From Acinetobacter ihumii (GTDB lineage Bacteria > Pseudomonadota > Gammaproteobacteria > Pseudomonadales > Moraxellaceae): a DNA stretch of 64,000 bases. The notes under the pieces were generated by a model that saw nothing but the letters and a program-made list of their open reading frames with translations, was not told where the DNA came from and ran no database searches. Where the stretch lies: contig NZ_LR130760.1 in assembly GCF_900625095.1 (NCBI RefSeq), forward strand, positions 470,301-534,300, read 5' to 3'. Positions 17,563-28,439 of the stretch are shown here, piece by piece (positions within the stretch are counted from its first letter, which is position 1; every line of letters begins with the position of its first letter). Position numbers and translations under genes: made by a program.

Positions 17563-17731
17563 TAATAGTACGACATTGTTTTAAAAGCTGATGACACACA
17601 GATCGAATCATCGCGGTGGTAATTTGTACTTCTTTACCTTGATCGTCCACCATATAACATGTATTTGCCACATTGCTGCTGTCAATCACATGTTTTAAAC
17701 CTTGACCAAGTAATCTTTCACTTACATTCAT
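17555..17731 (-). CDS. Small hypothetical protein, 58 residues
   Basis: A 58-codon ORF that starts MNVSERLLGQGLKHVIDSSN and ends CHQLLKQCRTIKK. A GAGG element lies about 10 nt before its ATG. The sequence is mixed in character, without signal peptide or membrane segment, with three cysteines and an amphipathic C-terminal helix. It fills the gap between atfA and rng and uses the atfA terminator as its own 3' end. I do not recognise a family. Codon usage looks natural, so a real gene is more likely than not. Confidence 0.55.
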   Translation of the reverse strand: MNVSERLLGQGLKHVIDSSNVANTCYMVDDQGKEVQITTAMIRSVCHQLLKQCRTIKK

Positions 17732-17869
17732 GCTAGAGAACCTCTACTTGCTAAGACCTTTAAAAGGGAGAAAATGTCTTTGGCTACTGGATGTCTCTAG
17801 TATTTAAAATTCGCGCACGAAAGTAAAATTTCAGTTGTAACAAGGATTAAGCGAAATCCTGTTACAATT

Positions 17870-19324
17870 TCAGCTTAAAATGATGTCATATTGCTCTTGC
17901 GTATACAAATTTTCGACTTGAAATTTTATGACACGATTCACAAAATGCTCTAAATCCGCGACAGCAGTAGCTTCCGCAGTTAATAAGCGATCAATGACTG
18001 CAGGATGCGCAACAACAGTAAAGCCACTCTTAGATTCAAATGCGCGGGTATAACGTAATATTTCTCGAAATATCTCGTAACACACTGTTTCTGCTGTTTT
18101 CACATATCCACGTCCCTGACAGGTTGGACAGGATTCACATAAAAGATGCTCAAGTGATTCACGTGTACGCTTACGGGTCATTTCGACCAAACCAAGTTCA
18201 GACACCTGTGTAATTTTAGTCTTAGCATGGTCGCGTTCCAGCATTTTTTCAAGCTGACGCATGACTTCTTCGCGATGCATGGCTTCTTGCATATCGATGA
18301 AATCAATAATAATAATGCCACCCAGATTACGCAGTCGTAACTGACGTGCAATGACCTGTGTGGCTTCCATATTGGTTTTGAATACCGTATCCTCCAAACT
18401 GCGACCACCGACATAAGAGCCCGTATTGACATCAATCGTGGTCATGGCTTCGGTCTGGTCGATCATTAGATATCCGCCAGACTTGAGTGCAACGCGAGTC
18501 TGTAAGGCTTTTTGAATGTCTTCTTCGACATTATACAAATCAAACAGTGGACGCTCACCCGGATAATGAATCAGTCGATCTTTGATATTCGGAACAAATT
18601 CATCAATAAATTCAACTAACTTGGCATGAATTTCACGTGAATCAACATAGACTTTAGCCGTTTCTTCATTGGCCAAATCGCGAATAACCCGTTGTGGCAA
18701 AGGCAATTCTTCAAAAATCAAATTCGGGACTACGCCACCTTTTTGTTTACGTTGAATAAACTCCCACAGCTTGGCGAGGTAGCACATATCTTGTGCGATA
18801 GACGCCTCATCAATGCCTTCCGCCGCAGTCCGTACAATAACACTGCCCGGTAATTGATGCTCTTTTTGAATGCGCTCAATCATGGTTCGCAGTCGATCAC
18901 GTTCTTCTTCGGATTCAATTCGTTGCGAAACGCCAATATGATTACCATAAGGCATAAGGACAAGATAGCGTGAAGGAATGGAGAGATCAGTACTTAGACG
19001 CGCGCCCTTAGTGCCCAGCATATCCTTCATCACCTGAACAGTAAGGATCTGTCCAGGATGTAATAATTCAAAAACATTAGGCGTTGGTTGTGAACGCGAC
19101 CAAACCATATCATTGATATGTAAAAAAGCCGTTCGTGATAATCCAATATCGACGAAAGCCGCCTGCATACCCGGCAATACACGCACCACTTTTCCCGTGT
19201 AGATATTGCCAACTAAGCCACGTTTTACTGTGCGCTCAACAAATAATTCATTGACCGTTCCGTTTTGAATTAATGCCACCCGACACTCCATGGGTGTAAC
19301 ATTAATAAGTAGTTCTTCCGACAT
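17870..19324 (-). CDS. rng: Ribonuclease G
   Basis: A 484-residue RNase E/G-family endonuclease (E. coli RNase G has 489). ATG at 19324 (MSEELLINVTPMECRVAL) is preferred to an in-frame TTG 12 bp upstream. The S1 domain (about 35-120, GNIYTGKVVRVLPGMQAAFVDIG) precedes the catalytic DNase I-like core with metal-binding TTIDVNTGSYVG and IIIDFIDM, then the zinc-link cysteines CESCPTC. It matures the 5' end of 16S rRNA and trims mRNAs. It lies last in mreB-mreC-mreD-maf-rng, the common order in Gammaproteobacteria, 80 bp after maf. Confidence 0.96.
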   Translation of the reverse strand: MSEELLINVTPMECRVALIQNGTVNELFVERTVKRGLVGNIYTGKVVRVLPGMQAAFVDIGLSRTAFLHINDMVWSRSQPTPNVFELLHPGQILTVQVMKDMLGTKGARLSTDLSIPSRYLVLMPYGNHIGVSQRIESEEERDRLRTMIERIQKEHQLPGSVIVRTAAEGIDEASIAQDMCYLAKLWEFIQRKQKGGVVPNLIFEELPLPQRVIRDLANEETAKVYVDSREIHAKLVEFIDEFVPNIKDRLIHYPGERPLFDLYNVEEDIQKALQTRVALKSGGYLMIDQTEAMTTIDVNTGSYVGGRSLEDTVFKTNMEATQVIARQLRLRNLGGIIIIDFIDMQEAMHREEVMRQLEKMLERDHAKTKITQVSELGLVEMTRKRTRESLEHLLCESCPTCQGRGYVKTAETVCYEIFREILRYTRAFESKSGFTVVAHPAVIDRLLTAEATAVADLEHFVNRVIKFQVENLYTQEQYDIILS

Positions 19325-19404
19325 ACTAAAGCTCAAAATGTTATAAAAATTCTTGTTACAGAGTTAAAGGGCGTCAGCAGAAATTTAATATCTCAATGCA
19401 ACAT

Positions 19405-19971
19405 TTACCCTATTGCCTTAACTCGTTTTAATAACTGTACTGTTTCAAACAACGGTAAGCCAACCACATTACTATAACTGCCTTCAATACGAGGAATATA
19501 TTGAGCAGCAATCCCCTGTATGGCATATGCTCCAGCCTTACCCAACGGCTCACCTGTTGACCAGTAGCTTTGCATCTCTGCATCGCTTAAAGTTTGAAAC
19601 TCAACACGTGTTTGTACCACTTCACTAAAAAAATCGCTTGCTGTTGCCACGCAAATTCCAGAAAAAACATCATGCCAGCGTCCAGATAACGCTGCCCATA
19701 TTTCAAAAGCATGGGCTTTAGATTCTGGTTTGCCAATGATCTTATCATCAAGACCTAAACTTGTATCAGCCGCCAATACAATTGCTTGAGGATACTGATG
19801 CAAAATGGCCTGCGCTTTTTCTCGTGTCAAACGCTCAACATAATTAGATACAGATTCATGCTGGAGGGGCGACTCATCAATATCTGGACGAATCACTTCA
19901 AAATCCAGACCTAACTGCTCTAAAAGTGCTTTGCGTCTGGGCGAACTTGAGGCCAAAATTAAATGCGCCAT
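19405..19971 (-). CDS. maf: Maf-family nucleotide pyrophosphatase
   Basis: A 188-residue Maf protein. It starts with the signature LILASSSPRRKALLEQLG and carries ADTSLGLD (catalytic Asp) and SYSNVVGLPL near the C-terminus. Maf proteins of this YhdE-like group hydrolyse dTTP, UTP and modified pyrimidine nucleotides. The start overlaps the end of mreD by 13 bp, so the two are translationally coupled. Confidence 0.95.
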   Translation of the reverse strand: MAHLILASSSPRRKALLEQLGLDFEVIRPDIDESPLQHESVSNYVERLTREKAQAILHQYPQAIVLAADTSLGLDDKIIGKPESKAHAFEIWAALSGRWHDVFSGICVATASDFFSEVVQTRVEFQTLSDAEMQSYWSTGEPLGKAGAYAIQGIAAQYIPRIEGSYSNVVGLPLFETVQLLKRVKAIG

Positions 19972-20450
19972 TTTCGCAAACTATAATAAATGATCGGCCA
20001 GCACAAAATACTGGTGAGTAATGGCTGCCAATGACGCGCAATCGAAAAGTGAAAACCACCCATAATTTGCGCCATCCATAGAAAAAATAGATGTGCGATG
20101 AGGGCAAGAATCACAATAGTCCAGAGATTCCCAAAGGTTAAGATTCTTCGTTCACGGGTAAAATAGCGCACAATAAAGCTGATCAATACAAAGCTTAGCG
20201 CATTAAGCCCTAAGGGCGAATCGACCAATAGATCTGTAAACAACCCCATGGCAAAAGCAAACCAGACCCCACACCATGTTGGCTGACATAGCACCCAAAA
20301 CAGCATCACCATAAACATCATCATCGGTCGCCAGCCTGAGACATCATAGGACAAAGGATAGACCACTAAAATCGAACTAATCACGATCGAAATAATAATA
20401 ATGATGAGTGGATCTTTACGCTTTTCAAATTTTAATTTAGCGATCGGCAT
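19959..20450 (-). CDS. mreD: Rod shape-determining protein MreD
   Basis: A 163-residue integral membrane protein with about five hydrophobic segments and the MreD hallmark LFTDLLVDSPLGLNALSF. It anchors the elongasome with MreC. It overlaps mreC by 14 bp and maf by 13 bp, so expression is tightly linked. Confidence 0.94.
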   Translation of the reverse strand: MPIAKLKFEKRKDPLIIIIISIVISSILVVYPLSYDVSGWRPMMMFMVMLFWVLCQPTWCGVWFAFAMGLFTDLLVDSPLGLNALSFVLISFIVRYFTRERRILTFGNLWTIVILALIAHLFFLWMAQIMGGFHFSIARHWQPLLTSILCWPIIYYSLRKWRI

Positions 20451-21294
20451 ACGGTTGCTCCATCGCTAAGGACTCAGAAAATAAAACCACAACATGATGT
20501 CCGCTGGCTAACTGTGCTGCGGGAGTCACATCAATTTCAGAAAACTCACCTGAATTATGTCGACGTACCTGTGACACCGTTCCAACTAAATAGCCTGCTG
20601 GAAAATGCTCACCCAGACCAGAACTATAGACCTTATCGCCGACTTGAACATTGGCACTGGTCGGTACATATTCCATTTTTAAACGACCAAGATCACCCGT
20701 TCCTGACACAATCGCACGCATTCCCGTACGTTCCAGACGCACCGAAAGTGAATGCTCTTTGTCCGAGAGCAACATGACACGCGAACTATGAGGATAAACA
20801 TTAATGATCTGCCCCATAATGCCTTTATCATCCAGTACAGTTTGTCCTACTTTAATCTGATTGGTCGCACCCCGATTAATAATAATGATATGACGTAATG
20901 GATCAGCATCCGTTCCTATCACTTCAGCAATTTCCATACGTCCATCAATAATTAAAGGCGTATCTAAAAGTCCACGCAAGCGCGTATTTTCAGCAGATAA
21001 TTCAGACAGTTTTTGTAGACGAACTTGTGCCTGAAGCAATTCTGCCTGCATCGCGGTATTTTCACGACGCAGTTGAGCCTCAGATTTGGTTTGTTGGTTC
21101 AGCCATTCTCGCGACAGTACAGGATAACTTGCCAATGCGTAAATCGGATTATACGCAGCGTAAACAACATCCCTCGCTGGCTTAATGACATCTGGCATGC
21201 GCCAATTTAAAAAGAGCACTACCAGACATGTAATGACCGCGATGATAAACGAGCGAAAAGATGGCGGTTGTCTTGAAAAAAGATTCGGTTGCAC
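20437..21294 (-). CDS. mreC: Rod shape-determining protein MreC
   Basis: A 285-residue protein with one N-terminal membrane helix (about 15-34, FIIAVITCLVVLFLNW), a coiled coil (about 70-105) and the periplasmic beta-barrel domain (VLDDKGIMGQI, LLSDKEHSLSVRL, SSGLGEHFPAGYLVG). It starts at GTG 21294 behind Shine-Dalgarno AGGACGAGG. It links MreB filaments to the periplasmic wall synthases. It lies 20 bp after mreB. Confidence 0.95.
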   Translation of the reverse strand: MQPNLFSRQPPSFRSFIIAVITCLVVLFLNWRMPDVIKPARDVVYAAYNPIYALASYPVLSREWLNQQTKSEAQLRRENTAMQAELLQAQVRLQKLSELSAENTRLRGLLDTPLIIDGRMEIAEVIGTDADPLRHIIIINRGATNQIKVGQTVLDDKGIMGQIINVYPHSSRVMLLSDKEHSLSVRLERTGMRAIVSGTGDLGRLKMEYVPTSANVQVGDKVYSSGLGEHFPAGYLVGTVSQVRRHNSGEFSEIDVTPAAQLASGHHVVVLFSESLAMEQPYADR

Positions 21295-21314
21295 CGCCTC
21301 GTCCTTAAAAAGTA

Positions 21315-22364
<1,050 letters not shown>

Positions 22365-22486
22365 TCAGTTAAACTTTATATGGACGCAAGTTGGCAACTT
22401 TAACTAAATGTGATGCTTTGAACAAGTCAATCGCTTATTATAAGCCACATTATTTGCAAATTTTTAATACTGACTTAGGTGATGTT

Positions 22487-22798
22487 ATGTCTACATCGGA
22501 TGCTCAGCATTCAGATTTAAATGCACAAACCGTATCTCAAATTGCCAATCTTGCTCGATTGTCACTTAATGATACGCAATCTAGCGACTATGCTCAAAGT
22601 CTAAATAAAATTTTAGACATGATGGAAAGTCTAAAAAGCATTAATACTGATGGTGTTGAACCGCTAAAAAGTCCGTTTGACCATCCACAACCTTTACGTG
22701 TGGATGTGGTGACTGAAAGCAATCATCGTGATGAATATCAGGCAATTGCACCTGAAACGCAGGATGGGCTTTATCTGGTTCCACGCGTCATTGAATAG
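22487..22798 (+). CDS. gatC: Asp-tRNA(Asn)/Glu-tRNA(Gln) amidotransferase subunit C
   Basis: A 103-residue GatC. ATG at 22487 follows TAGGTGATG; the frame is open upstream, but the added 32 residues do not look like GatC. The N-terminal SQIANLARLSLND and the mid-part NKILDMMESLKSINTDGVEPL are typical. It braces GatA and GatB in the transamidosome, which makes Gln-tRNA(Gln) and/or Asn-tRNA(Asn). It heads gatC-gatA-gatB. Confidence 0.94.
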   Translation: MSTSDAQHSDLNAQTVSQIANLARLSLNDTQSSDYAQSLNKILDMMESLKSINTDGVEPLKSPFDHPQPLRVDVVTESNHRDEYQAIAPETQDGLYLVPRVIE

Positions 22799-22869
22799 TG
22801 AAAAACAGATGAATTATTTTGTATTCATCTCCCATATTTTTAGAATTTGAAGATAAAGAATTTTTACTT

Positions 22870-24348
22870 ATGACAGATTTACATCGCTTATCCATTCGTG
22901 AACTTTCCGAAGGCTTAAGCCAGACTCAATTTTCTTCACGCGAATTGACCCAGCATTATCTGGATCGTATTGCCAAGATTGACGGACAGATTCAAAGTTA
23001 TGTGACGGTTACTGCTGAGCAAGCATTGGCTCAAGCGGATGCAGCAGATGCAGTCCTAAAAGCAGGTCATGCGACCGCTTTGACTGGTATTCCTTTAGCA
23101 CATAAAGATATTTTTTGTACCCAAGGCATTAAAACCACTGCGGGTTCAAAAATGCTGGATAATTTTATTTCACCATACGATGCCACGGTGGTCGCCAAAG
23201 CTAAAGCAGCAGGCTTAGTCACTTTAGGTAAAGTGAATATGGATGAGTTCGCGATGGGCTCAACCTCAGAAAGTTCATATTTTGGTGCGACCAAAAACCC
23301 ATGGGCGCTTGATCGCGTACCCGGCGGTTCATCAGGTGGTTCTGCTGCTGCGGTTGCAGCCGATCTTGCACCGTTTGCCACAGGTACAGATACGGGCGGT
23401 TCGATTCGTCAACCTGCATCATTCTGTGGTCTTACAGGCTTAAAACCGACGTATGGGCGTGTTTCGCGTTATGGCATGATCGCCTATGCATCTTCACTGG
23501 ATCAAGGTGGTCCAATGGCACGTTCTGCTGAAGATTGTGCTTACTTGATGAATATCATGGCAGGTCATGATGACAAAGATTCAACCTCGGTTGAAAAAGA
23601 TGTTGATGACTATGTCGTAAACTTGAATGCCACATCAGTTAAAGGTCTACGCATTGGTATTCCAAAGCAATACTTTAATGTGGCAGGTTTAGACGCTGAC
23701 GTAAAAGCACGTGTTGAAGAATCGCTCAAAAAACTCGAAGACATGGGTGCGATTCTGGTTGAAATTGATCTCACCATGACTGAAAGCTATGTGCCAACTT
23801 ATTACTTGATCGCACCTGCGGAAGCATCATCAAACTTGTCACGTTATGACGGTGTACGTTACGGTTATCGTTGTGAAAATCCTGTCGATTTGATGGATTT
23901 ATATAAGCGTTCACGCTCTGAAGGTTTTGGCGCAGAAGTACAACGTCGTATTTTGATCGGTACATACGCGCTCTCCGCAGGCTATTACGATGCGTATTAT
24001 GTCAAAGCCCAAAAAGTTCGCCGTTTGATTCAACAAGACTTCCTAAAAGCTTTTGAACAGGTTGATGTGATTGCCGCACCTTCTGCACCGACTACGGCGT
24101 ATAAGATCGGCGCAGATTTAACCCCTGTTGAAATGTACTTGGGTGATATTTACACTCTTGCTGTGAACTTGGCGGGTTTACCTGCGATCAATGCACCTGT
24201 AGGTTTAGACAGCCAGAATCTGCCTGTCGGTTTACAATTGATTGGGAACTATTGGTCAGAGTCACAATTGCTTTCAATCGTGCATCAATACCAACAAGAC
24301 ACTCAATTCCACACTCAACGTGCGGCGATTGCTGAGGAGACTGCATAA
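22870..24348 (+). CDS. gatA: Asp-tRNA(Asn)/Glu-tRNA(Gln) amidotransferase subunit A
   Basis: A 492-residue amidase-signature enzyme. ATG at 22870 ([12 protein letters not shown]) is chosen over an upstream in-frame start at 22819 because it gives the family N-terminus. The Ser-cisSer-Lys triad lies in AHKDIF (Lys), [13 protein letters not shown] (serines) and [15 protein letters not shown]. GatA releases ammonia from glutamine for GatB. Stop and the gatB start share TAATG. Confidence 0.96.
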   Translation: MTDLHRLSIRELSEGLSQTQFSSRELTQHYLDRIAKIDGQIQSYVTVTAEQALAQADAADAVLKAGHATALTGIPLAHKDIFCTQGIKTTAGSKMLDNFISPYDATVVAKAKAAGLVTLGKVNMDEFAMGSTSESSYFGATKNPWALDRVPGGSSGGSAAAVAADLAPFATGTDTGGSIRQPASFCGLTGLKPTYGRVSRYGMIAYASSLDQGGPMARSAEDCAYLMNIMAGHDDKDSTSVEKDVDDYVVNLNATSVKGLRIGIPKQYFNVAGLDADVKARVEESLKKLEDMGAILVEIDLTMTESYVPTYYLIAPAEASSNLSRYDGVRYGYRCENPVDLMDLYKRSRSEGFGAEVQRRILIGTYALSAGYYDAYYVKAQKVRRLIQQDFLKAFEQVDVIAAPSAPTTAYKIGADLTPVEMYLGDIYTLAVNLAGLPAINAPVGLDSQNLPVGLQLIGNYWSESQLLSIVHQYQQDTQFHTQRAAIAEETA

Positions 24349-25838
24349 TGAACAATACTGCAAACGTAGCTCAGAAAAAGCCTAAATCAAAACTGATTGA
24401 TGGTTGGGAAGTGGTGATTGGGATTGAAATTCACACTCAACTTGCCACCAAGTCTAAAATCTTCTCAGGTTCATCGACTGAATTTGGTCAAGACCCGAAT
24501 ACGCAAGCGAGCCTAGTTGATTTAGCCATGCCGGGCGTGCTGCCAGTGCTAAATGCCGAAGTCGTGAATCTTGCGATCCGCTTTGGTTTGGGCATTGATG
24601 CTTATATTGATCAAGCTTCAGTCTTTGCGCGTAAGAACTACTTTTACCCAGACTCACCAAAAGGCTATCAGATTAGCCAAATGGACAATCCAATTGTCGG
24701 TTTAGGTCATATCGACATTCAGCTTGATGATGGTGAAATCAAACGTATTGGCGTGACCCGTGCCCATCTTGAAGAAGATGCAGGTAAATCGATTCATGAT
24801 CAATTTGAAGGTCAGTCAGGCATCGACTTAAACCGTGCAGGTACACCGCTGCTTGAAATCGTATCTGAACCCGATATGCGTTCGGTAGAAGAAGCGGTTG
24901 CCTATATCAAATCGATTCATACCCTTGTGCGTTGGCTCGGTATTTCGGATGGCAACATGGCGGAAGGTTCATTCCGTGCCGACTGTAACGTGTCATTACG
25001 TCGTCCGGGCGAAGCGTTTGGAACCCGTTGTGAGCTGAAAAACCTCAATTCCTTCCGTTTCATTGAGCAAGCAATCAATGTTGAAATTGAACGCCAAATG
25101 GAAATTTTGGAATACGGCGGCACGATTGATCAGGAAACCCGTTTGTTTGATCCAAACAAAATGGAAACTCGTTCAATGCGTTCCAAAGAAGAAGCCAACG
25201 ACTATCGCTACTTCCCTGATCCAGATTTGTTGCCTGTGATCATTGCGGATGAACAGATTGAAGCGATTAAAGCCACTATGCCTGAATTGCCTGCTGCACG
25301 TCGTGAGCGTTTTATTGCGGATTTTGCTGTGACCGAGTACGATGCGCACGTCCTGACCCTTTCACGCGAAATGGCGGATTTCTATGAAGCAGTTGTAGCT
25401 GCATCTGGTGGTGCTGCGCAAGGTAAGATTGCGGCAAACTGGGTGATGGGTGAGTTCTCAGGTGCGTTGAACAAAGCAGGCTTAGAGCTTGCAGATTCGC
25501 CTGTGTCTGCTGAGCAATTAGGCGGCATGATTGCGCGTATTGTCGACAACACCATCAACGGCAAAATCGCCAAGCAAGTGTTTGGCTTTATGTGGGAAGC
25601 AGAAGGAAAATCTGCCGATGACATTATTAGCGAAAAAGGTCTGAAACAAGAAACCGATACAGGTGCGATTGAAGCGATTATCAAAGACGTACTGGCAGCC
25701 AATGAAAAAATGGTTGAAGAGTACAAGTCCGGTAAAGAAAAAGCCTTCAATGGTTTGGTTGGTCAAGTCATGAAAGCTGCAAAAGGTAAAGCCAACCCTG
25801 CGCAAGTGAATGAATTAATGAAGAAATTGATTGGTTGA
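24348..25838 (+). CDS. gatB: Asp-tRNA(Asn)/Glu-tRNA(Gln) amidotransferase subunit B
   Basis: A 496-residue GatB that binds the misacylated tRNA and performs the kinase and transamidation steps. The signatures are [12 protein letters not shown] near the N-terminus, [13 protein letters not shown] and [10 protein letters not shown], with a YqeY-like tail domain ending [16 protein letters not shown]. It overlaps gatA by one base through TAATG, showing translational coupling. A terminator follows 22 bp later. Confidence 0.97.
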   Translation: MNNTANVAQKKPKSKLIDGWEVVIGIEIHTQLATKSKIFSGSSTEFGQDPNTQASLVDLAMPGVLPVLNAEVVNLAIRFGLGIDAYIDQASVFARKNYFYPDSPKGYQISQMDNPIVGLGHIDIQLDDGEIKRIGVTRAHLEEDAGKSIHDQFEGQSGIDLNRAGTPLLEIVSEPDMRSVEEAVAYIKSIHTLVRWLGISDGNMAEGSFRADCNVSLRRPGEAFGTRCELKNLNSFRFIEQAINVEIERQMEILEYGGTIDQETRLFDPNKMETRSMRSKEEANDYRYFPDPDLLPVIIADEQIEAIKATMPELPAARRERFIADFAVTEYDAHVLTLSREMADFYEAVVAASGGAAQGKIAANWVMGEFSGALNKAGLELADSPVSAEQLGGMIARIVDNTINGKIAKQVFGFMWEAEGKSADDIISEKGLKQETDTGAIEAIIKDVLAANEKMVEEYKSGKEKAFNGLVGQVMKAAKGKANPAQVNELMKKLIG

Positions 25839-25860
25839 TTTGAACCATTAATTTGATTTA

Positions 25861-25888
25861 AAAGCCTCGATTTATCGGGGCTTTTTTT
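25861..25888 (+). terminator. Terminator of the gatCAB operon
   Basis: An 11-bp stem with one G-T pair (AAAGCCTCGAT with ATCGGGGCTTT) and a two-base loop is followed by a T run. Confidence 0.88.
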
Positions 25889-25922
25889 ATAAAATACATT
25901 TTTTCAATATAAGTAAAAAAAG

Positions 25923-26690
25923 ATGGACAAAGAAAGCGAAGTCAACTCAGATATAACAATAAAAAAAGAACTAACTCCTATAAACTCTACTAATTTACTT
26001 AAAGAAAACTTGAGTATTTTAGTCATTATTCCTGCTTTAATAGGTGGTTTATTTCAACTAGTAAAATTAGCCTCACTTGACACATCATACATAAGATTTT
26101 TTTCAGTTTCTCAAGTTGTACCTGATGGTCTAACTGTGCTTTTCTGTATTATCTTAGTTGGCTTAATTATTACTATTTTCAAATTTGGTATTAATGATTA
26201 TCTGCCCTTACATACTCAAAAATATAGTTACCGAACATTCATTCAATTTATTGTAATATCGATTTGTATATATCTAGGGTATGAGTTTATTATCAATGAA
26301 AATCCTTTAAAATTTTCGTCTATAATTCTGGCCACAAGTACAAAAATTGGATTATCATTATTAGGCTACTATATTATTGCCTTTACCATAAAGAGACATT
26401 TTACTTTTTTGACAAATATTCTAGACTCTATAAAAGTAATTCTGATACTAGGCATATTTTATTTCTGTATAAAATTTATTGGATCCATTAGCTATATATA
26501 CTCTAATTTTACAAACTTAGAAAATACTGTAATTTTGACTAATAAATTACAGTCCTCTCTAAAACTTAAAGAAAAACCTAATTTTGTGTATTTTAATAAA
26601 GATTATGTTTTCTTCCAATATAAAGAAAATGGGCAAGAAAAATTCATTGTAATAGATGGAAATGAATTAGTTATTAAATTGGAAAAATAA
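25923..26690 (+). CDS. AT-rich hypothetical membrane protein
   Basis: A 255-residue protein that I do not recognise. It has a charged N-terminus (MDKESEVNSDITIKKEL), about five hydrophobic segments (near 30-48, 65-85, 100-118, 128-150 and 165-185), then a soluble C-terminal tail from about 200 (KPNFVYFNKDYVFFQYKENG). Base and codon use are strikingly AT-rich compared with gatCAB next door (many AAA, ATT, TTA codons), which suggests acquisition from elsewhere. There is no good Shine-Dalgarno; the A-rich AAAAAAG lies just before the ATG. No mobile gene is adjacent. Confidence 0.6.
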   Translation: MDKESEVNSDITIKKELTPINSTNLLKENLSILVIIPALIGGLFQLVKLASLDTSYIRFFSVSQVVPDGLTVLFCIILVGLIITIFKFGINDYLPLHTQKYSYRTFIQFIVISICIYLGYEFIINENPLKFSSIILATSTKIGLSLLGYYIIAFTIKRHFTFLTNILDSIKVILILGIFYFCIKFIGSISYIYSNFTNLENTVILTNKLQSSLKLKEKPNFVYFNKDYVFFQYKENGQEKFIVIDGNELVIKLEK

Positions 26691-26983
26691 ATTTCAACTT
26701 AATAACTAATTTTTACAAAAATTACTCTTTTTAATTTTTTAGAATGCATTCATTTTTTTTAATATTCGATTTAACTAAATCTCTCTAAGTTTCTCTTTAA
26801 TAAAGGAAGACTTTGTGATCTGAGCAATTTGTTTCGTGGTATTCTTTCTCCTTTTGAAAGAATGAGCGTTATAACGCGTAAAAGAATTTTTTAGAAACCC
26901 TCATCCTCCACCCTTTCCCAACGGAAGAAGGAATTTCCACTACAAATCATATAACGATATCAATTTAATATTTAAGTTTAAAA
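26691..26983. other. Non-coding stretch with small inverted repeats
   Basis: No gene is visible. An 8-bp stem (ATTCTTTC at 26841-26848 with GAAAGAAT at 26856-26863) and a palindrome CGTTATAACG (26867-26876) sit side by side. Further on, CCCTCATCCTCCACCC and AACGGAAGAAGG (about 26898-26930) recall the degraded short repeats often scattered in Acinetobacter spacers. That likeness is from memory and weak. Confidence 0.35.
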
Positions 26984-27490
26984 TTACAATCCAATCTTAT
27001 TTAACAATCCTGGCGTCAAAAAGGTCATTGCAATTTTATTTAAATCAATATAACGAAGCGTCCCTTGCAACTGCTGACTCACCGCAGGGTCTTTAATAAT
27101 ACTTTCCCCTGCATCACGCCCTAACTGCTGAAAACTCTGCCCAACCGCTTGTAAACCTTCAGTCTGAATCACCGCTTTGGTCTGTGCCGAACATTGCTCA
27201 ACAATAATCCTTTGTAATACTTGCGCCAGTTTTTGATCCAACTGATCTTTTTGTGTAGGCGTAATATTACTAAACGCTTTTAAATCTGGATGTACCGATA
27301 ACGCTGCATACGTCCACTGTAAGACAGTTGTTTTATCTGCTGCGGTGGTCGATTTCACCAGACAATCACTGAGTTGATCGACAGTGGGGCCAGCACTCGC
27401 GATTTGAGTTCCACCCAAGCTACTTAACAAAACAAGTGAAGTTCCAGCAATTGAATATTTACGGCGAATCACAGCATACAAACGAGACAT
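26984..27490 (-). CDS. Secreted hypothetical protein
   Basis: A 168-residue protein starting at ATG 27490 (MSRLYAVIRRKYSIAG). The N-terminus is basic, then hydrophobic (TSLVLLSSLGGTQIASAG), which fits a Sec signal peptide with cleavage after ASA. The mature part has two cysteines (DCLVKSTT and VEQCSAQ) that could form a disulfide, and is otherwise helical. No family is recognised. It may form a loose group with the two secreted or lipidated proteins downstream of it on the same strand. Confidence 0.65.
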   Translation of the reverse strand: MSRLYAVIRRKYSIAGTSLVLLSSLGGTQIASAGPTVDQLSDCLVKSTTAADKTTVLQWTYAALSVHPDLKAFSNITPTQKDQLDQKLAQVLQRIIVEQCSAQTKAVIQTEGLQAVGQSFQQLGRDAGESIIKDPAVSQQLQGTLRYIDLNKIAMTFLTPGLLNKIGL

Positions 27491-27571
27491 TGTTCTAACT
27501 CCAGTCAGCAATGCTCTATTTCTATCACAATTTTAATCGTTGTATCTGTTACTAGGCTGTAAATAAAAAGC

Positions 27572-28342
27572 TTAGCCCTGTCCTGCATAATTCCAATTAT
27601 CGGGGATATTAGGCTGTTTGGGAACGTGATTTAAATCAATCTTTAGGTTGCGACTGCCCTTATAAGATTTCTCACCCAAGTCAGAGACAGGAGATACCTC
27701 TAAATGATAGTGATAGCGGAATTGCCACAGCATCGGTTTAAGCGGACGAATATCCAGACTTAAACCATCTTCATCATGACATCGATCTTTAGCCTGTTCA
27801 TAGTCCTGCTCAGAAAAACAGGCTCGAACCATACGACTAAAACTAAATGGATAATCTTGTATAAAGCGATGTGTTTTTCCATGCTCAAGTAACTCAAAAA
27901 AACTGGCGCGTTCGATACTCGCCCCACCACCTGAATACATTTCTGAAAAAGGTGCAATCACAGCAACCGCATAACGGGTGGATGTCATTGGAAAAAGTTT
28001 GGGGAAAATGAAGGATTGATTTTCAACATTTGTATTTTCATCGCTGAGCGAAAATTGCCATTGATCATCCAGTTTTAATCCTGTCTGAGACGGTCTAAAA
28101 GCAGCGATATGATTTTTATTAAATATCCATAATTTTTGATCAGGTGTTTTTGTACTTTGCCATTGAGCTGGCTGCTCACAAAGTGGTTTGAACTGTTTGC
28201 AAATTTGCGTTTGCTCAGTTTTACTTAACTGATCTTTTTTAAAATCCAGAATGCTAAAGGGTGCAGCAAAAATCCTCAGGCTAATCGCACTACCTAAGGT
28301 GATCATAAATAATGGATTATAAAATTGCCGACTAAATTTCAT
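27572..28342 (-). CDS. Secreted hypothetical protein with four cysteines
   Basis: A 256-residue protein. ATG at 28342 (MKFSRQFYNPLFMITLG) gives a signal peptide ending near FAAP; an upstream start adding nine residues is possible. The mature part contains ICKQFKPLC and, later, ACFSEQDYEQAKDRC, two cysteine pairs suited to disulfides in the periplasm. Otherwise it is strand-rich and aromatic-rich with no catalytic motif. Function unknown. Confidence 0.62.
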   Translation of the reverse strand: MKFSRQFYNPLFMITLGSAISLRIFAAPFSILDFKKDQLSKTEQTQICKQFKPLCEQPAQWQSTKTPDQKLWIFNKNHIAAFRPSQTGLKLDDQWQFSLSDENTNVENQSFIFPKLFPMTSTRYAVAVIAPFSEMYSGGGASIERASFFELLEHGKTHRFIQDYPFSFSRMVRACFSEQDYEQAKDRCHDEDGLSLDIRPLKPMLWQFRYHYHLEVSPVSDLGEKSYKGSRNLKIDLNHVPKQPNIPDNWNYAGQG

Positions 28343-28439
28343 TTTAGCGATCTCTGGATTAATGAACACGATACATGAGCTTGTTTTATACCATTAAGAC
28401 TTGATAATGCTCTTGCTGCGAAAACAGATTTGATAAAAA

